From positions 2,346,501 through 2,410,500 of the forward strand of contig NZ_CP088296.1 in NCBI RefSeq assembly GCF_024666595.1: DNA of 64,000 nt. The letters are read 5' to 3'. The notes below the pieces were generated by a model. That model had not been told where the DNA came from, did not search any database, and was given only the letters and a program-made list of their open reading frames with translations. This document shows, one piece after another, positions 51,184 through 60,825 of this stretch. The stretch is from Sphingomonas sp. J315 (GTDB taxonomy: Bacteria > Pseudomonadota > Alphaproteobacteria > Sphingomonadales > Sphingomonadaceae). The translations under genes and the position numbers were made by a program. Numbering within the stretch: position 1 is the first letter of the stretch; each line of letters starts with the position of its first letter.

Positions 51184-52815
51184 TTACCCATAAATCGCCT
51201 CCTTGAACGGGGCCATGCCGATGCGGCGATAGGTGTCGAGGAAGCGTTCGCCCTCGGCACGCTCGCGCAGATAGACGTCGGTCGCGCGTTCGACCGCGTC
51301 GACGATGCCGTCCTCGCTGAACCCCGGCCCGGTGATCTGGCCAAGCGACACGTCCTCCGCGCCCGATCCGCCGAGCGACAGCTGGTAATTCTCGACGCCC
51401 TTCCGGTCGACGCCGAGGATGCCGATATGCCCGGCATGGTGGTGGCCGCAGGCGTTGATGCAGCCGCTGATCTTGAGCTTGAGTTCGCCCAGTTCGCGCT
51501 GCCGCCCGAGATCGGAAAAGCGCGTCGCGATCTTCTGCGCCACCGGGATCGAGCGGGCATTGGCGAGGCTGCAATAGTCCAGCCCCGGGCAGGCGATGAT
51601 GTCGCTGATCAGGTCGAGATTGGCGTCGGCGAGCTCGGCTTCGACCAGCTTCTGCCACACCGCATAAAGGTCCGCCTTGCGGACATGCGGCAGCACGATG
51701 TTCTGCGCATGCGTGACGCGCAGCTCATCGAAGCTGTAGCGTTCGGCGAGGTCGGCCATCGCGTCGATCTGTGCCGAGGATGCGTCGCCGGGGATGCCGC
51801 CGACCGGCTTCAGGCTGATGTTGACGATGGCATAGCCGGGCGTCTTGTGCGCGGCGACATTCTGGTCGAGCCACACGGCGAAATCGGGATCGCTGCGGTC
51901 GATCTCATCCGACAGCCCGCTCTCGAACGCGGGATCGGCGAAATGCGCGGCGATCCGGTCGAACTCCGCGCGCGGCGGGTCGATGCCGAGCTTCTTGACC
52001 TCGATGAACTCCGCCGCGACCTCGTCACGGTATTTGTCGGCGCCGATCTCATGGACCAGGATCTTGATCCGCGCCTTGTACATATTGTCGCGGCGGCCAT
52101 AGCGATTGTACACGCGCAGGCACGCTTCCATGTAGGACAGGAAGTCGTCGAACGGCACGAATTCGTTGATCAGCGGCGCGATCATCGGGGTGCGGCCCAT
52201 GCCGCCGCCGACATAGACGGCAACGCCGTGCTGCCCGTCGCGCTCGACCACCTGCAGCCCGATATCGTGCAACCGCATCGCCGCGCGATCCTCGTCCGCC
52301 GCGATCACCGCGATCTTGAACTTGCGCGGCAGATAGCTGAATTCGGGGTGGAAGGTGCTCCACTGGCGCAGCAATTCGGCCCAGGGACGCGGATCGGTCA
52401 GCTCGTCCGCCGCCGCACCCGCCCATTGGTCGGACGAGATGTTGCGGATGCAATTGCCCGACGTCTGGATCGCATGCATCTCGACCGTCGCCAGATCGGC
52501 AAGGATGTCGGGCGCGTCCTCCAGCTTGATCCAGTTATACTGGATATTCTGGCGGGTGGTGAAATGGCCGTAGTCGCGGTCGTACTTGCGCGCGATATGG
52601 GCGAGCATCCGCATCTGGCGGCTGTCCATCGTGCCATAGGGCACGGCGACGCGCAGCATGTACGCGTGGAGCTGAAGATACAGGCCGTTCATCAGCCGCA
52701 GCGGCTTGAACTGGTCCTCGGTGATCTGGCCCGCAAGGCGGCGGTTCACCTGATCGCGAAACTCCTCGACGCGGGCCGCGACGATCGCGTGGTCATATTC
52801 GTCATATTTGTACAT
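51184..52815 (-). CDS. cysI: Sulfite reductase hemoprotein (CysI-like, nitrite/sulfite reductase family)
   Basis: This 543-residue siroheme enzyme reduces sulfite to sulfide. It has the duplicated ferredoxin-like halves and sulfite-reductase domains (HFTTRQNIQYNWIKLEDAPD; TSGNCIRNISSDQWAG). The [4Fe-4S]/siroheme Cys set is CPGLDYCSLANARS and KISGCINACGHHHAGHIGIL. Context with cobA, DUF2849 and cysH supports sulfite over nitrite. It abuts DUF2849 after one base. Confidence 0.92.
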   Translation of the reverse strand: MYKYDEYDHAIVAARVEEFRDQVNRRLAGQITEDQFKPLRLMNGLYLQLHAYMLRVAVPYGTMDSRQMRMLAHIARKYDRDYGHFTTRQNIQYNWIKLEDAPDILADLATVEMHAIQTSGNCIRNISSDQWAGAAADELTDPRPWAELLRQWSTFHPEFSYLPRKFKIAVIAADEDRAAMRLHDIGLQVVERDGQHGVAVYVGGGMGRTPMIAPLINEFVPFDDFLSYMEACLRVYNRYGRRDNMYKARIKILVHEIGADKYRDEVAAEFIEVKKLGIDPPRAEFDRIAAHFADPAFESGLSDEIDRSDPDFAVWLDQNVAAHKTPGYAIVNISLKPVGGIPGDASSAQIDAMADLAERYSFDELRVTHAQNIVLPHVRKADLYAVWQKLVEAELADANLDLISDIIACPGLDYCSLANARSIPVAQKIATRFSDLGRQRELGELKLKISGCINACGHHHAGHIGILGVDRKGVENYQLSLGGSGAEDVSLGQITGPGFSEDGIVDAVERATDVYLRERAEGERFLDTYRRIGMAPFKEAIYG

Positions 52816-52816
52816 G

Positions 52817-53113
52817 TCAGATCACCCAGCTGCCGGCATTGGGGTCGGCGGGTTTGAGCGTCAGGTCCGGGCGGACGGTCGGGCCGAGCGCGCGGATGCG
52901 GTCCTTGATATGCGCGGGGCGCGGCCCCTCGGGCGTTTCGGTCGCGTCGATCACATAGGGGCCGTTGACCCGGCGCGCGCCTTCCTCGGCCTGCGCGATC
53001 GCCTCGCCCTGTTCGCCGACATCGACGGCGTCCTCGACATGGCGCGACCAGCCATTGCCGGTCCACCAGGTGACGTCGCCGGTGGCGAGATCGTTTCCGG
53101 TCAGCAGTTTCAC
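52817..53113 (-). CDS. DUF2849 family protein
   Basis: This 98-residue protein is of the DUF2849 family, found between cobA/cysG and cysI in alphaproteobacteria. Family sequence: KLLTGNDLATGDVTWWTGNG, then SRHVEDAVDVGEQGEAIAQA and a C-terminal IRALGPTVRPDLTLKP. Probably an accessory protein of sulfite reduction; mechanism unknown. It starts at a GTG (53113) that overlaps the cobA stop as GTGA. Confidence 0.85.
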   Translation of the reverse strand: MKLLTGNDLATGDVTWWTGNGWSRHVEDAVDVGEQGEAIAQAEEGARRVNGPYVIDATETPEGPRPAHIKDRIRALGPTVRPDLTLKPADPNAGSWVI

Positions 53114-53907
53114 AGGCCAAATCCATGCATGAGTTCGGCCTTCTTCGCCCAGTTGGCGAGCCTGTCTTCGGCGTCGGACAAAGCGACCACTTCGCCCACC
53201 ACGATGATCGCCGGGCTCTGCACCTTCTCGCGCTCGACCATCGGGCCAAGGTCGGCGAGCAGGGTGCGGATCGCGCGGCTGCCCGGCAGCGTCGCGCGTT
53301 CGAGCACCGCGACCGGCATGTCCGGCGCAACGCCGTCGCCCATCAGCTTCTCGGCAATGTCGGGGCAGGTCGCGACGCCCATATAGATGACCAAGGTGCG
53401 GCCCTTGCCGGCAAGGCCGGACCAGTCCTGATCCTTCAGCCCCTTGCACTGGCCCGCGACGAAGCTGACCGCGCTCGACCAGTCGCGATGGGTGAGCGGC
53501 AGCATCGCTTCGGCCGCCGCGCCCAGCGCCGCGCTGACGCCCGGGATCACCTCGACAGGCAGACCCTCGGCGCGAACTGCCTCGACCTCTTCGCCGCCGC
53601 GGCCGAAGATGAACGGGTCGCCGCCCTTCAGCCGCACGACGATTGCGCCGGTCTTCACATGCGCAATGATCAGGGCGTTGATCCCCTCCTGCGGCACAGT
53701 GTGTTTGGAGCGTTTCTTGGCGACGCAGATGCGGTGCGCTTGCGGCGCGAGGTCGAGCACGCGCGGATCGACCAGCCCGTCATGGACGAGCACATCGGCG
53801 GTCTTGAGCGCCTCGACCGCGCGGACGGTCAGCAGGCCCGGATCGCCGGGGCCGGCACCGACCAGAATCACGCGCCCACGCGCCTGGGGATCGAGAAGGG
53901 AAACCAT
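53110..53907 (-). CDS. cobA: Uroporphyrinogen-III C-methyltransferase (SUMT)
   Basis: SUMT adds two methyl groups to uroporphyrinogen III on the way to siroheme, the cofactor of CysI encoded next door. The 265-residue enzyme has the SAM-binding ILVGAGPGDPGLLTVRAVEA, VRLKGGDPFIFGRGGEEVEA, VIPGVSAALGAAA, PLTHRD and TLVIYMG. No CysG oxidase/chelatase domain is attached. I use the ATG at 53907; a GTG at 53961 is in frame. Confidence 0.92.
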   Translation of the reverse strand: MVSLLDPQARGRVILVGAGPGDPGLLTVRAVEALKTADVLVHDGLVDPRVLDLAPQAHRICVAKKRSKHTVPQEGINALIIAHVKTGAIVVRLKGGDPFIFGRGGEEVEAVRAEGLPVEVIPGVSAALGAAAEAMLPLTHRDWSSAVSFVAGQCKGLKDQDWSGLAGKGRTLVIYMGVATCPDIAEKLMGDGVAPDMPVAVLERATLPGSRAIRTLLADLGPMVEREKVQSPAIIVVGEVVALSDAEDRLANWAKKAELMHGFGL

Positions 53908-54049
53908 GACTGGCAGATGGGCCGATGTGACGTTACCGGCAACCGAGGGTTGCTTGGGCACGCGGAAGGCGAACTTTTGCGATGCCGAAGAACATGGTTC
54001 AGCCGTTTTTTCTCAATATGATAGGTGGCAGGATCGGAAAGGAGGCCGG

Positions 54050-55012
54050 ATGATGGGACCATTTATCGACGTTCGGCGCTTCTCGACCGGCGGGCTGGGT
54101 GAGGTCGCGGCGCGTGAGGCGTGGTGCGATCGGGTCTCGACGCTCGGTCGCCTGTTTGAAACGACTCCCGAGGAACCCTTTGCCGTCGCCTCGACCGGAT
54201 TCGCGCTCGGCGATCTCCAGCTCGGCTATTCGACGATTACCGCACAGCGCTGGGAGCGGAGCGCCGCGAGGGCGCGCCGCGACGGGGTCGACTGGTTGAC
54301 GGTCAATGTCCGCGACTATGGTGCTGCGCAGGGCGATGCTGGCGGCAGCGGCTTTTCGGCATCAGGCACCAGCGCCATCCTGATCGACATGAGCCAGGCG
54401 TCCGACCATGTGTCTCAGGCATCAAAGACCGCGTTGCTGACCATCCCCCGCCCGATCGCGGAGGCGGTGCTCGGGCCGGTGCGCGAACTTCACGGAACGG
54501 TGATCTCGGCCGAGGGATCGGCGCTGCTGCGCGCGCATCTGCGGCAATTGTCGCACATGGCAGACCGGCTTCCGGTCAGCCAGGGCGGGCGGCTGGCAGG
54601 CGGCCTGGTCGATCTGGTCGCGGTTGCGCTCGCGATGGACGGGCGACCGGTGGTGCCCGGCGCGGATGCTGTCGATCGGGCGCTCCGCCAGCGTGCGCAG
54701 ATGCTGATCGACGCCCGGCTCACCTCTGCCACGCTGACCGCCGCCACGCTTGCGAAGGCGCTCGGTATCTCGCGCTCAACCCTGTATCGGCTGTTTGCAC
54801 AGGATGGCGGAGTCATGGCGCATATCCGCGACCGGCGTCTCGACCGCGCACATGCGCTGATCGGCGATGTGGCGACGGTCGCGTCGATCGCTGCCGTGGC
54901 GGAGCAACTGGGCTTTTGCGATGCCGCGCATTTCGGTCGGCTGTTCCGGGCGCGCTACGGAATCACGCCCGGCGAGTATCGCGCGATACGCCGCGCGCAG
55001 CGTTCGGCCTGA
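54050..55012 (+). CDS. AraC-family transcriptional regulator
   Basis: This 320-residue regulator has an N-terminal ligand or dimer domain similar to the AraC-binding-like group (FAVASTGFALGDLQLGYSTI, GVDWLTVNVRDYG). The C-terminal double HTH is LTAATLAKALGISRSTLYRL and IAAVAEQLGFCDAAHFGRLF, ending with the family signature RARYGITPGEYR. AGGAGG lies five bases before the ATG at 54050. It is divergent from cobA across 142 bases; whether it controls the sulfur operon is unknown. Confidence 0.88.
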   Translation: MMGPFIDVRRFSTGGLGEVAAREAWCDRVSTLGRLFETTPEEPFAVASTGFALGDLQLGYSTITAQRWERSAARARRDGVDWLTVNVRDYGAAQGDAGGSGFSASGTSAILIDMSQASDHVSQASKTALLTIPRPIAEAVLGPVRELHGTVISAEGSALLRAHLRQLSHMADRLPVSQGGRLAGGLVDLVAVALAMDGRPVVPGADAVDRALRQRAQMLIDARLTSATLTAATLAKALGISRSTLYRLFAQDGGVMAHIRDRRLDRAHALIGDVATVASIAAVAEQLGFCDAAHFGRLFRARYGITPGEYRAIRRAQRSA

Positions 55013-55072
55013 AAGCCGGAGCACTGCGCGCGACGTGGGCGCAGCTGCGCCCTCCCCCTCAAGGGTGCTCGA

Positions 55073-55255
55073 TCAGTTCGGACCGCTGCCCGTCCGCCGT
55101 GCCGGACCGTCGGGATCCACCGCCCAGCGGCGGTTCGCACTGCGCACCATCGGCGTGCCGCACCGCGCACAGTTGGTGCGCCAGTCGGTCCCGTCATTCC
55201 ATACCCGCTTCCTGACCCGGCGGTGACCGGCCAGCGTGCAGATCCATCCCAACAT
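55073..55255 (-). CDS. Small zinc-ribbon-like protein
   Basis: This 60-residue basic protein opens MLGWICTLAGHRRVRKRVWN and continues with NCARCGTPMVRS. That gives Cys-x3-His and Cys-x2-Cys candidates for a zinc site, resembling the small DUF1660-type phage/bacterial proteins. AGGGAG precedes the ATG at nine bases. Evidence is limited to these motifs. Confidence 0.5.
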   Translation of the reverse strand: MLGWICTLAGHRRVRKRVWNDGTDWRTNCARCGTPMVRSANRRWAVDPDGPARRTGSGPN

Positions 55256-55352
55256 TGTGCGGAAACTCCCTGGCGGACCTTCTAGCAAGCCGGACAGGGG
55301 GAGCGGCAGGGGCAGGTCTGGGACGGGCGTTCCACCGGCTGGTACGGAGGGT

Positions 55353-56675
55353 TCAGCGCGCCACCGGCTCGCCGATCGTCGCCAGCGTGCGGGCATGTTC
55401 CGCGACCAGTGCGCGGGTCGATGCGTCGCTGTCATAGACGCCGTACCAGCCCTGTGGCTCATGTGGCGGATCGCCGAGCAGCGGGTCGCCATGGCGATAG
55501 CGATGGTCGCCATGCGCCGCGCGTCCCGCCCCGTTCCACGCCCAGAAATTGCTCCCCTGAACCGGCCCGCCGGTGCGGACGCTATCCTCGACCGCGGCGA
55601 ACACCTGCCGATAATATCGGTCGCGATAGACTGTCGTCGCCTCGGCGGCGTAGCCCGCGTCGCGCGGATAGCCGAATTCCTCGATCACCAGCGGCTTGCC
55701 GATCTGGCTGGCGAGCGCGCGGTGCTGGTCGAGATACTCCCGCACCTTCGCCTCGCCCGCCGCTGCCGTCCTGGCCAGGTCGCGCGCATCGATCCAGCTC
55801 CAGTTGAGCGGCCAGATATGCGCCGTCGCATAGTCGATCTCGGGGATCGCATGGCTGATGCGATAGATGTCGCCACTCTCGACCGTGCCCTTCAGCCCCT
55901 CGCTCCCGGTCGAGACGAGATGGTTGGGATCGATCGACTTGATGAGGCGCGCCGTGTCGCGAATCCAGCTGTAGAAACTCGCCAGCTTCGGCGCGGCATC
56001 CTCCGGCGTCCCGCCGGGGCGCGGCTCGTTGCACAGCTGCCAGGCCATGATTGTCGGGTCGTCGCGATAGGGCAAGCCGGTAACGCCATTGGTCCGCCCG
56101 ACGATCGCGCCGACCCAGTCATGGTACAGCTTCACCGCGTTGCGATTGCCGTAGAAGCGCGACGCGGCGTTGGCGAAGGCGGGCCAGGGATGCGCCGGAT
56201 CGCCCATGTCGATGTAGCTGCCTGTATCGTACCACAGGTAGCTGCTCATCCCCCCGGACCATTCCCAGAAATTGGTGAGGTAGAGCACCGCCTTCATGCC
56301 GCGCTTGCCCAGTTCGGCGAGCGCCCAGTCGAGCCCGTCGAGCAAGGCCGGGTTCCAGTCCGATCCCTTGCCGCGAAAGCCGGGCTTCACCGAGTTCTTG
56401 AGCGGCCCCTCCTCCGCCCCGGCGAGGATGCGCAAATTGGTCACCCCGCTCGCCGCCAGCGCGTCGAGTTCGCGGGCGAGGCGCGGGCGGTCGTTCGCGC
56501 CGAGCCAGGCCCCGTACCAGATGTTCGCGCCGACAAAGCGATAGGGCTTTCCGCCGAGCACGAAGCGCGTGCCGCTGCGGCGGACGAACGGACCCGGCGG
56601 CGCGGCGCGGGCGGGCAGGGCGGTCGCGGCGGCAAGCCCGGCGGCTCCGGCCAGAATCCCGCGTCGGCTGGTCAT
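55353..56675 (-). CDS. Tat-exported glycoside hydrolase family 5, mannanase-like
   Basis: This 440-residue protein has a twin-arginine signal (TSRRGILAGAAGLAAATALP, cleavage after ARA). A GH5_7-like barrel follows: RFVGANIWYGAWLGANDRPR, the acid/base Glu in WQLCNEPRPGG and the nucleophile Glu in PLVIEEFGYPRDAG. Overall sequence resembles endo-1,4-beta-mannosidases. The substrate is not certain, but export indicates polysaccharide breakdown. The ATG at 56675 lies 16 bases after the astD stop. Confidence 0.88.
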   Translation of the reverse strand: MTSRRGILAGAAGLAAATALPARAAPPGPFVRRSGTRFVLGGKPYRFVGANIWYGAWLGANDRPRLARELDALAASGVTNLRILAGAEEGPLKNSVKPGFRGKGSDWNPALLDGLDWALAELGKRGMKAVLYLTNFWEWSGGMSSYLWYDTGSYIDMGDPAHPWPAFANAASRFYGNRNAVKLYHDWVGAIVGRTNGVTGLPYRDDPTIMAWQLCNEPRPGGTPEDAAPKLASFYSWIRDTARLIKSIDPNHLVSTGSEGLKGTVESGDIYRISHAIPEIDYATAHIWPLNWSWIDARDLARTAAAGEAKVREYLDQHRALASQIGKPLVIEEFGYPRDAGYAAEATTVYRDRYYRQVFAAVEDSVRTGGPVQGSNFWAWNGAGRAAHGDHRYRHGDPLLGDPPHEPQGWYGVYDSDASTRALVAEHARTLATIGEPVAR

Positions 56676-56691
56676 CCCGCTCTCCCTGTTC

Positions 56692-58107
56692 TCAGCCCTC
56701 GCGCAACCCGATCCCGATCGACACCCGCGCCTGTTCCGATTCCGACGACACCACGGGATAGGCGCAGTAATCGGCGGCATAGAAGGCGCTGGGGCGGTGG
56801 TTGCCCGACCAGCCGATCCCGCCGAACGGCGCCGCGGAGCTGGCCCCATTGGTCGGCTTGTTCCAGTTGACGATGCCGGCGCGGATATTGGCCCAGAACT
56901 GGTCGTACAGCTTGGGGTTCTGGCTCACCAGCGACGCGGACAGGCCGTATCGCGTATTGTTCGCCTCGGCGATGGCTTCCTCGAATGTCTTCGCGCGGAT
57001 CACCTGAAGGATCGGACCGAACAGCTCGACATCGGGCTTTTCCTTGGCGTCGGTCATGTCGATCATCGCCGGGGTGACGAACGGACGCCCCGGAATCGGC
57101 CGCTCCATATGGCGCAGCGGCTTGCCGCCGAGGAAGGTGAGCTCGAGGAAGCTCTCGGTCAGCAGGTCGGCGGTGTCGTTGTCGATCACCGGCCCCATGA
57201 ACGGCGCGGGGTCGGCATGCGGCTCGCCGATGATCAGGCGGCCGATCAGCTTGTTGACCTCCCCCACCAGCGGCTCGAACAGCGTTTCGTCGACGATCAG
57301 GCGGCGCGCGGCGGTGCAGCGCTGCCCCGCGCTGGTGAAGGCGGACTGCACCACCAGCACCGCTGCCGAATAGAGGTCGGGCGTATCCCAGACGATGATC
57401 GGGTTGTTGCCGCCCATCTCCAGCGCCAGGATCTTCTCGGGCTTGGACGCGAATGCGCGGTTGAGCGCGATGCCCGTCCGCGCCGAGCCGGTGAACAGCA
57501 GCCCGTCGATCCCGTCATGGCTGGCCAGCGCCTTGCCCTCGTCCGGCCCGCCGATCAGCAGCCGGATACACCCTTCGGGCACCCCCGCAGCATGGAAGCA
57601 TTCGACCAGGAACGCGCCGGTCGCCGGAGTCTTTTCCGACGGCTTGAACACCACCGCATTGCCCGCGAGCAGCGCCGGGACGATATGCCCGTTGGGCAGG
57701 TGCGCCGGGAAATTATACGGGCCGAGCACCGCCAGCACGCCATGCGGCTTGTGCCGCAGCGCGAGGCGCGTGTTCATCGCCGCGTCGATCCGCCGCTGTC
57801 CGGTGCGTTCGGAGAATGCGGTGATCGAGATATCGACCTTGGCGATCACCGTCTCTACCTCGGTCCGCGCTTCCCACAATGGCTTGCCGGTCTCGCGCGC
57901 GATCAGGTCGGTAAAGGCGTCGCTCTTCTGCCGCACGACATTGGCGAAGCGGCGCAGCGCTTCGATCCGGTAGGCGAGCGGGCGCGCGGCCCATTCGGCC
58001 CAGCTTGCGCGGGCCTTGGCCACTTCTGCATCGACATCGCCGCTCATTCGCCGCCACAGGACGGCGCCGGTGGCGGGTTCGGTCGAAATGATTTCCGTTC
58101 CCGGCAT
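56692..58107 (-). CDS. astD: Succinylglutamate-semialdehyde dehydrogenase
   Basis: AstD performs step 4 of the arginine succinyltransferase pathway (N-succinylglutamate semialdehyde to succinylglutamate, NAD+). The 471-residue ALDH has GPYNFPAHLPNGHIVPALLA, cofactor residues FKPSEKTPATG, catalytic Glu230 (LALEMGGNN) and Cys264 (AGQRCTAARR). The subfamily is told by PYNFPAHLPNGHI and FGGIGWSGNHRPSA. No other ast gene is in the window. Confidence 0.9.
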   Translation of the reverse strand: MPGTEIISTEPATGAVLWRRMSGDVDAEVAKARASWAEWAARPLAYRIEALRRFANVVRQKSDAFTDLIARETGKPLWEARTEVETVIAKVDISITAFSERTGQRRIDAAMNTRLALRHKPHGVLAVLGPYNFPAHLPNGHIVPALLAGNAVVFKPSEKTPATGAFLVECFHAAGVPEGCIRLLIGGPDEGKALASHDGIDGLLFTGSARTGIALNRAFASKPEKILALEMGGNNPIIVWDTPDLYSAAVLVVQSAFTSAGQRCTAARRLIVDETLFEPLVGEVNKLIGRLIIGEPHADPAPFMGPVIDNDTADLLTESFLELTFLGGKPLRHMERPIPGRPFVTPAMIDMTDAKEKPDVELFGPILQVIRAKTFEEAIAEANNTRYGLSASLVSQNPKLYDQFWANIRAGIVNWNKPTNGASSAAPFGGIGWSGNHRPSAFYAADYCAYPVVSSESEQARVSIGIGLREG

Positions 58108-58123
58108 TCAGTCTTTCTTCGGT

Positions 58124-59594
58124 CTAGAGCCCCCGCGGATAATGCCCGTCTAGCATTAATGTTGCGCGATGCCACCTCACCAGTAACGACCCCCCCGCGT
58201 CCAGCGCCTCCCCCATCGCGCGGATCGCCGCGATCTTGGCATGGAACGGCCCCCAATCGTCGTCGCGGTCGATCGCGGCCCAGATCGCCTCGACCTCGTC
58301 GATCAGCATCGAACAGGGTTCCCCCGCGAAATAAGGATGCGAGCGCCCCTCCGGGATCGGGTCATATTCGGCCAGAACGCCACGCACCGCGTCCCATTCC
58401 GCGCCATAGCTTTCGGGAAGCACCCCGCCATAGGCATCGAAGAAGAAGCGGTCGATTCCATGCCCCGTCGCCATCAGCGCGCGCTCGACCGCTCCCTTGA
58501 GCCGCCAGCCGAGCTCGGTGTCGTCCTTGCGGTCGCGCGTCAGGATGCCCAGCCGGCGTTGCAGCGGGTCCTGATAGAATAGCCGGTAATAGGTCTCGAA
58601 CTCCTCCAGCTTGGCAATCAGCGGCGGCGCCTCGCTGATGATGCGCAACGACACCGCGAGCTGCGCGACATTCCACAAGATCGCATCGGGCTGGCGGCCG
58701 AACGCATAGAGCCCGGCATGGTCGAAATAGGCGGCGGTGAATCCGGGGTCGAATGTCGGCGCGAACCGCCACGGGCCATAGTCGAAACTCTCGCCCATCA
58801 CGTTGATATTGTCGGTGTTGAGCACGCCATGGACGAACCCCGCGACCATATAGCTCGCGGCAAGGCTCGCGACCCGCGCAACCACCAGGCCAAAGAATTG
58901 CGCGACCGGGTCCTCGTCCCTCTCGACGGAAATCATCTCGTCGAGGCACCAGTCGACCAGCCGCCGCATATTCTCGGTGTCGTTATGATAGGCGAGCCGC
59001 TGGAACGTGCCGATGCGGATCTGCCCGAGGCTCATCCGCACCAGCACTGCGGAGCGGGTGGGGGGACGGCTCGTCATTGCGCTCCAGCGCCTCGCCGGTC
59101 TCGATCAGCGAAAAGCTGCGCGACGTCTTGACCCCCAGCGCCTCGAGCATCTCGGTCGCTAGCACTTCGCGCACCCCGCCCTTCAGCGTCAGCCGCCCGT
59201 CGCCGAACCGGCTCCACGGCGTCTGGCCCGACCCCTTGGTGCCCAATTCCATCAGGTCGAACCGGTCATGGCTGCGCATCTGGGCAAAGGTGAAGCCGCG
59301 CCCGTCGCCAAGGTCCGGATTGTACACCCGGAACTGATGGCCATGGTATCGCATCGCCAGCGGCTGGGGCAAATTGCCCGGCAGCGGCTCGAATCGCCCG
59401 AAATGCGCGATCCACTGATCGTCGCTCAGCGGGTCCAGCCCCACCTCCGCCGCCGCGCGGTCGTTGCGAAAGCGCAGGATCGTTTGCGGAAAATCCGCCG
59501 CCGCGACGGGATCATAGAATGCGTCGCCCAGTTTCAGCACCGCCGGGTCGGGCTTGTACCAGGGCAATTGCGGCGCTTGCGGGAAATCGACCAT
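58124..59594 (-). pseudogene. selO: Protein adenylyltransferase SelO (YdiU), apparent 1-base frameshift
   Basis: SelO is a pseudokinase-fold enzyme that transfers AMP to proteins. The N-terminal frame (ATG 59594) has [40 protein letters not shown] and [20 protein letters not shown]. After [10 protein letters not shown] it is out of frame. The second frame continues [40 protein letters not shown] and YGPWRFAPTFDPGF. The break is a run of six G (plus strand 59060-59065); removing one gives a 489-residue SelO of normal size. Confidence 0.85.
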
Positions 59595-59612
59595 GCGGCG
59601 ATATGGGGCGCG

Positions 59613-60488
59613 ATGGCGACCGCGCGCAACCTGCCCAACTATGTCGACGGCTATTGGTGGTCGGGGGACGGGTTGCGGCTGCACTATCGCGACTATCCGG
59701 GCCGGGCCGATCGCCCACCGCTGATCTGCATCCCCGGCCTGACCCGCAATGCGCGCGATTACGAGAAGCTGGCCGAGCGGCTGGCAGGTGAATGGCGGGT
59801 GATCGCGGTCGAACTGCGCGGGCGTGGCGAGAGCGGCTATGCCAAGGACCCGATGAGCTATGTCCCGCTCACCTATCTCCAGGATCTGGAGGCATTGGTC
59901 GCGGAGCTGAAGCTCGACCGCTTCGTCGCGGTCGGCACGTCATTGGGCGGCATCCTCACGATGCTGATGGCCTCGACCCATCCCGAACGGATCGCGGGCG
60001 CGGTGCTCAACGATGTCGGGCCGGAGATCGATCCCGCAGGGCTGGGGCGCATCCGCGGCTATGTCGGCAAATCGACCTGGCACCCGACCTGGATGCACGC
60101 CGCCCGTGCGGTCGCCGAAGCCAACGCGCATGTCTATCCGCATTGGGACATCACCCAATGGCTCGACATGGCCAAGCGGCTCCACCGCCTGACCAGCGCG
60201 GGGCGGATCGTGCTCGACTATGACATGAAGATCGCCGAACCCTTCCGCGTCCCCGGCAACGAAGCCGGGCCCGACATGTGGCGCGCATTCGACGGGCTGG
60301 CCGACAAACCCCTGCTGATCGTGCGCGGCGGCACCTCGGATATCCTGCCCGCCGCAGTAGCGGAGCGGATGCATGCGCAGGTCGCGGGCAGCGAACTGGT
60401 GACGATCCCGGACACCGGCCACACCCCGACGCTGGACGAACCCGAAGCAGCGGCGGCGATCGACCGGCTGCTGGCGCGAGTAAGCTAG
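59613..60488 (+). CDS. Alpha/beta-fold hydrolase
   Basis: This 291-residue hydrolase has the catalytic triad motifs: oxyanion region [20 protein letters not shown], nucleophile Ser in [15 protein letters not shown], an acid near [10 protein letters not shown], and His in [13 protein letters not shown]. The substrate is unknown (esterase, lactonase or epoxide-type enzymes share this layout). It starts 18 bases from the divergent selO ATG, so the two share a very short promoter region. No cap-domain signature narrows it. Confidence 0.87.
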   Translation: MATARNLPNYVDGYWWSGDGLRLHYRDYPGRADRPPLICIPGLTRNARDYEKLAERLAGEWRVIAVELRGRGESGYAKDPMSYVPLTYLQDLEALVAELKLDRFVAVGTSLGGILTMLMASTHPERIAGAVLNDVGPEIDPAGLGRIRGYVGKSTWHPTWMHAARAVAEANAHVYPHWDITQWLDMAKRLHRLTSAGRIVLDYDMKIAEPFRVPGNEAGPDMWRAFDGLADKPLLIVRGGTSDILPAAVAERMHAQVAGSELVTIPDTGHTPTLDEPEAAAAIDRLLARVS

Positions 60489-60825
60489 AGGCAAACCCCA
60501 CTACTTCTTAGCCCTCTCCCGCGAATGGGACAGGGCTAAGAGGGGCATACTTCGGGGCTGATCGCCCGTAACATCTTCCAATGTTGGATTTATTCTGATC
60601 TACCCTTGGGGTGGACACGATCCGACTCCCCCAGCCGCAGAACACCCCGCCTGACACTGTCGCGTCCCCGTCGCGCCGCTGTCACTCCCATGTCGCGCCT
60701 CGATCCAGAACCCGTCGCCTCCCGGTCGCGTCGCAGTCGCTTCCGCCTAAAGCCCCCGCATTTACGTCAGCTTCGTCGGACACCCCGGTTGACACCGTCC
60801 CGGAAATCAGGACTGCAAAGGCCCG
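60489..60825. other. Gene-free region with a terminator-like hairpin
   Basis: This region holds an imperfect 14-bp inverted repeat CTTAGCCCTCTCCC (60508-60521) against 60528-60541 (one mismatch, loop GCGAAT), suitable to end the hydrolase gene. The CCCTCTCCC/GGGA core recalls the REP units. The remainder is C-rich with no credible gene. The short open frame 60611-60832 lacks a ribosome site. Confidence 0.55.

Noticed and set aside
50887..52857. Long plus-strand open frame opposite cysI
   Set aside because: It is a shadow of the conserved sulfite reductase gene.
56569..58500. Long plus-strand open frame opposite astD
   Set aside because: It is a shadow of a clear aldehyde dehydrogenase gene.
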